The notes under the pieces were generated by a model. The model ran no database searches and was not told the DNA's origin. It saw only the letters and a program-made list of their open reading frames with translations. This document shows, piece by piece, positions 1-7,232 of a stretch of 64,000 nt of DNA. Position 1 is the first letter of the stretch. Each line of letters begins with the position of its first letter. The translations under genes and the position numbers were made by a program. Origin of the DNA: JAGPCK01 sp964535575 (GTDB lineage: Bacteria; Bacteroidota; Bacteroidia; UKL13-3); the NCBI GenBank assembly GCA_964535575.1, contig CAZHTC010000003.1, positions 124,001 through 188,000 on the forward strand, given 5' to 3'.

Positions 1-215
1 AAATAGAATTGGCACTTAATTCCATGCGTCCGTTTCTGCAGGCCGATGGAGGTGATGTGGAGTTTATAGAAGTAACTTCAGATATGGTGGTAAACCTTCG
101 TTTATTGGGTGCATGTAGCAGTTGTGCGATGAGCCACATGACCATGAAGGCAGGAATTGAAGAAGGACTAAAGCGGGCAATTCCCGAAATAACCGCGGTA
201 GTTGCCGTTAATTAA
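1..215 (+). CDS. NifU-like C-terminal domain protein (5' end outside window)
   Basis: The frame is open through the left edge, so only the C-terminal part (about 70 residues) is visible. It reads as the NifU C-terminal (Nfu-type) domain: an RPFLQADGGDVEF block, then a GACSSC segment whose two cysteines (codons near 114-125) form the CxxC motif that holds a transient Fe-S cluster, then a helix ending IPEI. The family acts as a cytosolic scaffold or carrier that passes Fe-S clusters to apo-proteins. In this phylum such a domain usually stands alone as a short protein; whether more lies upstream cannot be seen. Family assignment is firm; the exact role is inferred. Confidence 0.85.
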   Translation, partial: IELALNSMRPFLQADGGDVEFIEVTSDMVVNLRLLGACSSCAMSHMTMKAGIEEGLKRAIPEITAVVAVN

Positions 216-336
216 ACCGCCTTCTCCGGTTTACCCTTCTATTTTACGTTTCATCCCCTTTTTCGTACACTTTGTCCTCTTTAATTTTTTCGTATTGTCA
301 ATAGTTTTAATCTTTGCCCCCAAGTTTGAATGACGT

Positions 337-2709
337 ATGAAATTAATTTTTACTATTAGTTCGCTGCTGTTTCTTTTCACCGGCACCCATGCCCAGAATT
401 TTACTCAAACCGTACGTGGTATCGTTATCGATAAAGAGTCGAAAGAGCCATTAATTGGTGCCAGTGTTAGTCTGTTAAATTCCGACCCTGTAAAAGGAAC
501 TGCCACAGATATTAATGGAAATTTTCGTCTGGAGCAGATACCTGTGGGTCGCCAAAGTATTAAGGTTACTTATGTTGGGTACAAAGAAATAATATTGCCC
601 GATGTTATTGTGAATTCAGCCAAAGAAGTGGTGCTAAATATTGAAATGGAAGAATTGGTGGTGATGAAACGGGAAGTGGTGGTTAAAGCTAAGGCCAAAA
701 AGAATGAAACCAACAATGATTTAATCACAGTAAGTGGCCGTTCATTTACCATCGATCAAACGCAACGTTATGCGGGCAGTTTAGGAGATCCCTCGCGCAT
801 GGCATCAAATTTTGCAGGAGTGGCCGGTGGGGGCAGCGACCAGCGAAATGATATTGTCATACGCGGAAATTCTCCTTTAGGCTTACTTTGGAGACTCGAA
901 GGTGCTGATATACCCAATCCAAATCATTTCAGCAGTCAGGGAGCAAACGGAGGGCCTGTAAGTATACTAAATAATAATACGCTGGCTAATTCTGATTTTT
1001 TAACCGGAGCATTTCCGGCTGAATATGGCAACGCAAATTCTGGTGTGTTCGACTTAAAAATGCGTAACGGGAACAATGAAAAATTTGAATTTCTGGGTCA
1101 GATGGGTTTTAGCGGGGTGGAGTTAATGGGAGAAGGGCCCCTCAATAAAAAGAAAGGGTCTTCCTTTTTAGTAAGCTATCGCTACTCCACGCTGGCTGTG
1201 TTTGATGCAGTAGGATTCAAATTCGGGAATGCCGGTATTCCGCAATACCAGGATATTTCGTTTAAATTTAATTTCCCGCAAACAAAATTCGGAAGCATTG
1301 GCTTTTTTGGAATAGGGGGAAACAGTGCTACTCAATTACTGGATAGTAAAAAGACTCCTTCAGAAATGGCGAAACTTGCTTTTCCGCTCGATATAGATTA
1401 CTCGAGCAGCATGGGAGTAGCCGGAATTTCTCATTTGCTTCGTTTAGGTAAAACATCTTTTGTGAAAACGGTATTTACCGTTTCGGGGGAAGGCAATGAT
1501 GTAGACATCGATTCGCTCAACTACCTGGACAACTACAAAGGGATACCCATTCAATACAGGCGAACGGCCACCACACGTGAATCGTTGCATACCTATTTCA
1601 GTAAAAAAATTAACTCCAGAAATGCGTTTAAGGTGGGAATTATTGCTACCTCATTTCAGTTAGATATGAAAGACACTGCGTTTAATGCACGACTTGGGCG
1701 TTACAAGGTAAATTATGACATAAATGAAGGAACAGGTTTAGTGCAGGCCTATGCAAATTATAATTTTCATGTAAATGAAAAGATTACTCTTAATGCAGGG
1801 TTACACTACAATCGTTTTTTGCTGAATGCAAGTGAAGGCCTAGAACCCCGTGCCGGAATAAAATGGAAAGTAACCCAGAAGCAAACATGGGGTTTTGGTT
1901 TTGGGTCTCATGGGCAAAATCAACCCCTTCCGGTGTACTTCCAAAAAACATTGATTGATACGGTTACAGGAAGTTATATTTTCACCAATAAAGATTTAAA
2001 AATGAGTCGTAGTATGCATTACGTGCTGAGTTATGAAAATCAACTCGGGGGAAATTTATATCTGAAGGCGGAAGTATATTATCAGCAACTTTCTAAAATT
2101 CCGGTGAGCAGTAATCCATCAGTTTTTTCTGTGGCAAATTTTGGAGCCGACTTTGTTTTTCCCGATGCCGACAGTCTCATTAATAAGGGAAAAGGGAGAA
2201 ACTACGGAGCCGAATTAACACTGGAACGTTTTTTTGCTGAAGGGTATTATTTTCTAATCACTGCTTCGGTTTTTAATTCGGAATATAAGGCCGGAGACGG
2301 AGTATGGCGAAATACAGCATTTAATGGGAATTATGTTTTTAACGCTCTGGCCGGACGAGAACTGAAATTGAAAAAAGGCGGCATTCTCACGTTTAGCCTT
2401 AAAGTTACCGATGCAGGCGGAAAACGTTACACTCCTGTTGATGTAGTCCGGTCCTCCATGGAGGGGAAAACGGTTTACATCGAATCGCGAACCAATGAAT
2501 TAAAGTATAAAGATTATTTCCGTACAGATATACGGATAGGATTTAAAAAGAATGGCAAAAAAATCACACAGGAATGGGCTTTAGATATTCAAAACGTATT
2601 TAATACCCAAAATATACTCACCCAGCAATACAATATACGTACGGGTAAATTGGAAAAGCAATACCAGATAGGTATTTTCCCTGTACCTCTCTACAGGATT
2701 TATTTCTGA
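337..2709 (+). CDS. TonB-dependent receptor with carboxypeptidase-regulatory-like domain
   Basis: A 790-residue outer-membrane receptor. Residues 1-20 are a signal peptide ending THAQ. Residues about 25-110 form the carboxypeptidase-regulatory-like beta-sandwich typical of Bacteroidota receptors (GIVIDKESKEPLIGASV, then a DINGNFRLEQIPVG block). A plug-like region follows at about 140-250 (IVIRGNSPLGLLWRLEGADI). The rest is strand-rich barrel sequence ending in phenylalanine, the usual C-terminal residue of an outer-membrane barrel. The family takes up siderophores, glycans or other ligands using TonB energy. No SusD-like partner lies next to it, so the substrate is unknown. A weak -7 box (AATCTTTG) lies about 15 bases upstream. 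Confidence 0.85.
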   Translation: MKLIFTISSLLFLFTGTHAQNFTQTVRGIVIDKESKEPLIGASVSLLNSDPVKGTATDINGNFRLEQIPVGRQSIKVTYVGYKEIILPDVIVNSAKEVVLNIEMEELVVMKREVVVKAKAKKNETNNDLITVSGRSFTIDQTQRYAGSLGDPSRMASNFAGVAGGGSDQRNDIVIRGNSPLGLLWRLEGADIPNPNHFSSQGANGGPVSILNNNTLANSDFLTGAFPAEYGNANSGVFDLKMRNGNNEKFEFLGQMGFSGVELMGEGPLNKKKGSSFLVSYRYSTLAVFDAVGFKFGNAGIPQYQDISFKFNFPQTKFGSIGFFGIGGNSATQLLDSKKTPSEMAKLAFPLDIDYSSSMGVAGISHLLRLGKTSFVKTVFTVSGEGNDVDIDSLNYLDNYKGIPIQYRRTATTRESLHTYFSKKINSRNAFKVGIIATSFQLDMKDTAFNARLGRYKVNYDINEGTGLVQAYANYNFHVNEKITLNAGLHYNRFLLNASEGLEPRAGIKWKVTQKQTWGFGFGSHGQNQPLPVYFQKTLIDTVTGSYIFTNKDLKMSRSMHYVLSYENQLGGNLYLKAEVYYQQLSKIPVSSNPSVFSVANFGADFVFPDADSLINKGKGRNYGAELTLERFFAEGYYFLITASVFNSEYKAGDGVWRNTAFNGNYVFNALAGRELKLKKGGILTFSLKVTDAGGKRYTPVDVVRSSMEGKTVYIESRTNELKYKDYFRTDIRIGFKKNGKKITQEWALDIQNVFNTQNILTQQYNIRTGKLEKQYQIGIFPVPLYRIYF

Positions 2710-2806
2710 GGAAAAAGCGGTTAACGGATTTAATTAAAAATTCGTCCGAAAAATAATTGTTGTATTTCCGTTCTTTTACTAATTTGTCAAAAAAAATATA
2801 CGTGTT

Positions 2807-3562
2807 ATGAAAACAATTATTATAATGATTTGCGGGTGGTTCATGACCATTTCCGCTTTTGCGCAATCTGGTTATTACATGCAATACAGTGTGTCGGGTA
2901 CCGATGGAAAACAAATGCATATGACCGGTTCAATGACCATGTATCTTAAAGGAAACAGCAGCCGCACTGAAATGAACATGAACATTCCGGGAATGGGTGC
3001 GATGAAACAGGTTTATTTATGCAGGCAAAGTACCCCCAATATTGTGTACATGATTAATGATGCCGATAAGTCGTTTTCTGAGGTGGCCACTATGACCAAT
3101 GGCGGAAAATCAACCACCGAAGTGGTATCTGTAATAGGTACTGAAAAAATAGGCAGTTTCAATTGTACCCATGTAAAAATAAAGCAGGAAGGAAAAGTAA
3201 ACGATATGTGGGTGTCGAAAGACGTAACAGGTTATGCCTCCATGTCAGTAAAAAATGAATTCATGAAAAGCGATGAGTTAAATGCAGCACTGAAAGCTAA
3301 AAATGTTGAAGGTTTCCCTGTTAAGTTTACCTCAACTGATAATAGAATGACAATGACTATGGTGCTCACCGAGGTGGTTGCAAAAACTTTAAGTGAGGAT
3401 TTGTTTCAGATTCCGGCCGGCTATACCAAAAAGACCAATGCCATGATGATGCCGGGAGGTCAGTCGGTTCCCGATATGCAAAAACTACAAAACATGAGTG
3501 AGGAGGAAAGGAAAAAATACATAGAACAAATGCGCAAACAAATGGGCGTTAAAGAAGATTAA
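2807..3562 (+). CDS. secreted DUF4412-type protein
   Basis: A 251-residue exported protein with a signal peptide (MKTIIIMICGWFMTISAFAQ). The body is beta-rich and methionine-rich, with alternating segments such as SGYYMQYSVSG and MTMTMVLTEVV, which fits the DUF4412 family of Bacteroidota periplasmic or surface proteins of unknown function. The last 40 residues are charged and helical (MSEEERKKYIEQMRKQMG). No T9SS sorting domain or lipobox is present. It stands alone between the TonB receptor and the FAH-family gene. No biochemical role can be assigned from the sequence. Confidence 0.7.
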   Translation: MKTIIIMICGWFMTISAFAQSGYYMQYSVSGTDGKQMHMTGSMTMYLKGNSSRTEMNMNIPGMGAMKQVYLCRQSTPNIVYMINDADKSFSEVATMTNGGKSTTEVVSVIGTEKIGSFNCTHVKIKQEGKVNDMWVSKDVTGYASMSVKNEFMKSDELNAALKAKNVEGFPVKFTSTDNRMTMTMVLTEVVAKTLSEDLFQIPAGYTKKTNAMMMPGGQSVPDMQKLQNMSEEERKKYIEQMRKQMGVKED

Positions 3563-3585
3563 TCCTGCAGTTTCATTTTATTACC

Positions 3586-3593
3586 TAATTTTG
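3586..3593 (+). promoter_or_regulatory. -7 promoter box TAATTTTG for the FAH-family gene
   Basis: Exact match to the Bacteroidota -7 consensus TAnnTTTG, ending 16 bases before the ATG at 3610. No perfect -33 TTTG is seen at the expected spacing; TTTC occurs near it. Confidence 0.55.
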
Positions 3594-3609
3594 CCGAAAT
3601 ATTTTTTTA

Positions 3610-4629
3610 ATGAAACTGGTAACATATACACACAATGGAACTTCACCGCAATTGGGAGTTCTTATTTCTGATAGAGTTTATAACATACATCAATTACAAT
3701 CTTCATTGCCCGATAACATGAAGGATTTTTTATGGGCCGGAGAAAAGGCAATGGAACAAGCCAAACAGGTGGATGCCGATCTGAAATCAGGAAAAAAAGA
3801 TGCTCCTTCTCATCCGATCAGCGAAGTGCAATTGCTGGCACCTGTTCCTGCACCCACTTCATGCCGCGATGGATATGCATTCCGTCAGCATGTGGCGGCT
3901 GCCCGAAGAAATCGTAAGGTTCCGATGATTGAAGAGTTTGATCAGTACCCCATTTTTTATTTCACCAATCACAATGCAGTGCAGGGTCCGGGCGAAATTT
4001 GGTGTATGCCCGATCATTTTCAAAAACTCGATTTTGAACTCGAAGCAGCCGTGGTATTAGGTAAAAAAGGCAGAAATGTAAGGGCAAAGGATGCTGACCA
4101 GTATATTGCAGGTTACATGATCATGAATGATATGAGCGCACGCACCCTGCAAATGGAAGAAATGCTACTCAATTTAGGCCCTGCCAAAGGAAAAGATTTT
4201 TCAACAGTTATCGGGCCGTATATGGTAACGCCTGATGAACTGGAAACTTTTAAAGTACCTGCCAAGGCAGGTCATGAAGGAAATAATTATAACCTCAGAA
4301 TGAAATGCTGGGTAAATGGTATTCAGGTATCAGATGGAAACGTAGGTGATATGGACTGGACCTTTGCCGAAATCATTGAGCGTTGTGCCTATGGAGTAGA
4401 TATTCTTCCGGGCGAGGTAATTGGCTCGGGAACGGTTGGAACCGGGTGTTTTCTGGAACTGAACGGAACCGGATTACTCAACAACCCTAATTACAAAGTG
4501 CAATGGTTGCAGGATGGCGATGAGGTGAAAATGGAAATTGACGGATTGGGAACTCTGGTAAATACCATCCGTAAAGAGCAAACAGATTATTCCATTCTTG
4601 GATTAAAGAAACATACCCAACCGGGTTAA
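3610..4629 (+). CDS. fumarylacetoacetate hydrolase family protein
   Basis: A 339-residue cytosolic protein of the FAH superfamily. The N-terminal 80 residues form the small domain that precedes the catalytic fold. Residues about 120-300 carry the metal-site pattern: LDFELEAAVVLGKKGRNV with its two glutamates, a downstream DMSART aspartate, KGKDFSTVIGPYMVTPDEL, and the GSGTVGTGCFLE glycine-rich block near the C-terminus. The family hydrolyses or decarboxylates beta-diketo acids, often at the end of aromatic-compound catabolism. No other catabolic gene lies beside it, so the substrate is not known. A consensus -7 box precedes it and a strong terminator follows. Confidence 0.85.
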   Translation: MKLVTYTHNGTSPQLGVLISDRVYNIHQLQSSLPDNMKDFLWAGEKAMEQAKQVDADLKSGKKDAPSHPISEVQLLAPVPAPTSCRDGYAFRQHVAAARRNRKVPMIEEFDQYPIFYFTNHNAVQGPGEIWCMPDHFQKLDFELEAAVVLGKKGRNVRAKDADQYIAGYMIMNDMSARTLQMEEMLLNLGPAKGKDFSTVIGPYMVTPDELETFKVPAKAGHEGNNYNLRMKCWVNGIQVSDGNVGDMDWTFAEIIERCAYGVDILPGEVIGSGTVGTGCFLELNGTGLLNNPNYKVQWLQDGDEVKMEIDGLGTLVNTIRKEQTDYSILGLKKHTQPG

Positions 4630-4644
4630 GATGAACAAGTCATT

Positions 4645-4687
4645 AACAAAAAAAGGTCGCTGCATAGGGCAGCGACCTTTTTTGTTG
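4645..4687. terminator. bidirectional intrinsic terminator
   Basis: A perfect 19-bp inverted repeat (4645-4663 with 4669-4687) around the core GGTCGCTGC/GCAGCGACC, loop ATAGG, flanked by A-run and T-run, so it can act on both strands. It sits between the converging FAH-family gene and the T9SS cargo gene. Confidence 0.9.
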
Positions 4688-4703
4688 CAATTGATAATTG
4701 CTA

Positions 4704-5366
4704 TTAGTTCTTGGTAAATGTTTTGGTAATCACTTTACCGTTTTCAAACACTTTAATGATATACATACCGGCAGGTAAATCTTCAATAGAAATAGTGGTA
4801 GTGTATCCGGTATGATTAACGGTTTTTACTTTGTTGCCTATAATATTAAAGATGTCAATACGGGCACCGCTTTTTGCATCATAACGGAAGGTAAGTACGT
4901 CCTGAGCCGGATTTGGATAAAATACAAACTCTTTTGAAGTGCTCATTTTAGGAGTTCCGTTGGCAAAAGCATTGGCATAGTAATATACCGTATCGCCACC
5001 TGCTCGGTTTCCTTTTTGATAAATGTAGAGTTTAACCAACGTGTGCCCGGGGTTGTTATTCGGGCTAATGTTTACATCAATAATATTGGAATCGCCCGCA
5101 GCCATATAAAATGAACTGCTGTCCTTGGCATCTCCCCAGCAGGTAATCACATCGCATATTTGCGATGACCATCCCGAAGGTAAATTCTGAAAACGAACCC
5201 AGGTAAAACTATCACCTGTTAAAGCAGTATTTTTAAAAAATGCTTTGCAAATTAATACGGTACTGGGGGCGCCACCGGTGTACACCGGATTTGGAGCAAC
5301 AGTAAACTGAGCCTGAGCGGCACCGGTAAAAAGGAGGATAGCTAAAACGGTAAAAATCTTTTTCAT
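4704..5366 (-). CDS. secreted protein with T9SS type A sorting domain
   Basis: A 220-residue exported protein: signal peptide (MKKIFTVLAILLFTGAAQAQ), a beta-sandwich-like middle, and a C-terminal T9SS sorting domain from about residue 145 (FVFYPNPAQDVLTFRY ... GMYIIKVFENGKVITKTF). The middle has a W..C.....CW cysteine pair after LPSGW, and a segment GHTLVKLYIYQKGNRAGGDTVYYYA. The same layout occurs in the protein at 41355-42023, so the two are paralogues. It is expected on the cell surface or released after T9SS export; function unknown. Confidence 0.75.
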   Translation of the reverse strand: MKKIFTVLAILLFTGAAQAQFTVAPNPVYTGGAPSTVLICKAFFKNTALTGDSFTWVRFQNLPSGWSSQICDVITCWGDAKDSSSFYMAAGDSNIIDVNISPNNNPGHTLVKLYIYQKGNRAGGDTVYYYANAFANGTPKMSTSKEFVFYPNPAQDVLTFRYDAKSGARIDIFNIIGNKVKTVNHTGYTTTISIEDLPAGMYIIKVFENGKVITKTFTKN

Positions 5367-5443
5367 GTAAAAGTTAATTTGTTACAAATTTAATCAATAA
5401 ATCGAGTTCTTTGCAAAAGTCACAAAAATTATGCAGCTATTGC

Positions 5444-6730
5444 ATGAATACAGTTTACACTACTTCGGTTTCTGAATATCAGCTAACTACACTTAAGTTG
5501 CAGGTGCTGCAACTGGCGAATCAAAGTGATTTCGGGGCTGTATATGTATCCAATGGTTTGCCGGCAGCCTGTGATTATAAAACCTATGAGTTGGTAGCCG
5601 GAATAGGGTGCAGGCAAAAACTGTTTTTGCCTGCAGGGCAGGTGTTTTCTTCCCTTCAATCTTTTGCGGCAAACGAATGGCTCTTTGGTTATCTGGGATA
5701 CGATTGCAAAAACGAAGTAGAAAATCTTACTTCACAAAACCGTGCGCATTTAGCAACTGATAACGCTGTTTTTTTTATTCCCGAAACCGTTATTGAGATT
5801 TTCCCAAACAGGCAGGTAAGTATTACCGGGAATAATCCTCAACGGGTATGGAATCAACTTTTGGCCATTGAACCATACAATGAAGCTTCATTTAGTATGG
5901 AAGGAAAGGTACATGCGGTAATGACCAAAGAAGATTACCTTTCTAAGGTGGAGCAGGTGCTGCATCATATTGAAGCGGGAGATGTGTACGAATTAAATCT
6001 TTGTCAGGAGTTTTATGGGACTGTAAAAGAAGGTGACCCTTTGGCCACTTTCCTTAAATTAAATGAGGTATCGCCTATGCCCTTTGCCGCTTTTCTTAAA
6101 TTAGAAAATACCTGGGTGCTTGGAGCCAGTCCCGAAAGATTTTTGTCGAAAACCGGAAATAAATTGGTTTCCCAACCAATAAAAGGAACCACCCGAAGAG
6201 GTAAAACTCCGGAAGAAGACAGGGAAAAAAGGGCCGGGTTACTCGCATCGGAAAAAGAGCGGGCCGAAAACCTGATGATAGTGGATTTGGTGAGAAATGA
6301 CTTATCCCGCTCGTGCCTGCCGGGGACTGTACGTGTAGAAGAACTGTTCGGAGTGTACTCGTTTCAACGGGTGCACCAGATGATTTCAACCGTGAGCGGT
6401 GAGATAGAAAAGGAAACCACTTGGTGGCAAACGATTAAAAATGCTTTTCCCATGGGTTCCATGACCGGGGCCCCCAAGGTAATGGCCATGAAGTTGATTG
6501 AAGAGTATGAGCAAAGTAAACGGGGCATTTATTCAGGGGCTATCGGGTACATTACCCCCCATAAAGATTTTGATTTTAATGTAGTTATCCGAAGCATGGT
6601 GTACCATGCCGATACAAAAAAATTGTCCTTTCAGGTGGGTGGGGCTATCACCTGGGATTCGGTTCCTGAAGCTGAATATGAGGAATGTATGCTCAAGGCC
6701 CAGGCCATTCGCCAAGTGTTGGAAGCTTGA
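5444..6730 (+). CDS. pabB: chorismate-binding enzyme, aminodeoxychorismate synthase component I-like
   Basis: A 428-residue member of the anthranilate synthase component I / PabB / isochorismate synthase family. The C-terminal catalytic block is intact: IKGTTRRGKTPEED, AENLMIVDLVRNDLSR and GSMTGAPKVMAM. These bind chorismate and Mg2+. PabB adds ammonia to chorismate to make 4-amino-4-deoxychorismate for folate. No glutaminase partner gene (PabA/TrpG) is adjacent, and no other trp gene is near, which favours PabB over TrpE. The ATG at 5444 is preferred; a TTG at 5411 lies in frame upstream but would coincide with promoter-like sequence. Confidence 0.75.
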   Translation: MNTVYTTSVSEYQLTTLKLQVLQLANQSDFGAVYVSNGLPAACDYKTYELVAGIGCRQKLFLPAGQVFSSLQSFAANEWLFGYLGYDCKNEVENLTSQNRAHLATDNAVFFIPETVIEIFPNRQVSITGNNPQRVWNQLLAIEPYNEASFSMEGKVHAVMTKEDYLSKVEQVLHHIEAGDVYELNLCQEFYGTVKEGDPLATFLKLNEVSPMPFAAFLKLENTWVLGASPERFLSKTGNKLVSQPIKGTTRRGKTPEEDREKRAGLLASEKERAENLMIVDLVRNDLSRSCLPGTVRVEELFGVYSFQRVHQMISTVSGEIEKETTWWQTIKNAFPMGSMTGAPKVMAMKLIEEYEQSKRGIYSGAIGYITPHKDFDFNVVIRSMVYHADTKKLSFQVGGAITWDSVPEAEYEECMLKAQAIRQVLEA

Positions 6731-6759
6731 AACTCAGTAAGTAATTTTTTGCCCTCAGG

Positions 6760-6790
6760 TTTGCCAAAGTGAAAATATATCGTACATTTG
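6760..6790 (+). promoter_or_regulatory. promoter of rplS (TTTG-N19-TACATTTG)
   Basis: A -33 TTTG at 6760-6763 and an exact -7 TACATTTG at 6783-6790, separated by 19 bases, fit the Bacteroidota housekeeping promoter. The ATG of rplS follows 25 bases after the -7 box. Confidence 0.75.
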
Positions 6791-6815
6791 CACCTCATTT
6801 TACAGAACTGTCACC

Positions 6816-7163
6816 ATGGACTTAATTAAAATTGTAGAAAACGAATTTACCACGGGAAAAACATTTCCTGAGTTTAATGCAGGCGATACCGTTACCGTTC
6901 ATTATAAAATTAAAGAAGGTAACAAAGAGCGTATACAGCAGTTTCAGGGCGTGGTATTGCAACGCAGAAATGCAGGTATATCGGCATCTTTTACGGTGCG
7001 CAAAGTATCAAACGGGGTAGGTGTGGAGCGTATATTCCCTCTTTTCAGCCCAAATATTGATAAGATTGAAGTCAATATGCGTGGTAAAGTCAGAAGGGCA
7101 AGGCTGTTTTACCTCCGCGAACTCACAGGCAAAAAAGCCCGTATCAAAGAGAAAAGAGGTTAA
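6816..7163 (+). CDS. rplS: 50S ribosomal protein L19
   Basis: A 115-residue protein of normal L19 length. It carries the signature FNAGDTVTVHYKIKEGNKERIQQFQGVVLQRRNAG, then FTVRKVSNGVGVERIFPLFSP and the basic tail VRRARLFYLRELTGKKARIKEKR. L19 sits at the 30S-50S interface of the ribosome. It has its own consensus promoter and is followed by a clear intrinsic terminator, so it is probably monocistronic here rather than in the rpsP-rimM-trmD-rplS operon common elsewhere. Confidence 0.97.
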   Translation: MDLIKIVENEFTTGKTFPEFNAGDTVTVHYKIKEGNKERIQQFQGVVLQRRNAGISASFTVRKVSNGVGVERIFPLFSPNIDKIEVNMRGKVRRARLFYLRELTGKKARIKEKRG

Positions 7164-7183
7164 TTTTTTTATAACACATAATC

Positions 7184-7213
7184 AGCCCCGGCCTTCAATC
7201 CGGGGCTTTTTTA
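7184..7213 (+). terminator. intrinsic terminator of rplS
   Basis: An 8-bp GC-rich stem AGCCCCGG (7184-7191) / CCGGGGCT (7200-7207), an 8-base loop and a T-run. It ends only about 20 bases before the valS start, so the valS promoter must overlap or follow it (TATTTTCG at 7216-7223 is a 7/8 match to the -7 box). Confidence 0.9.
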
Positions 7214-7232
7214 TTTATTTTCGCAGCACAAT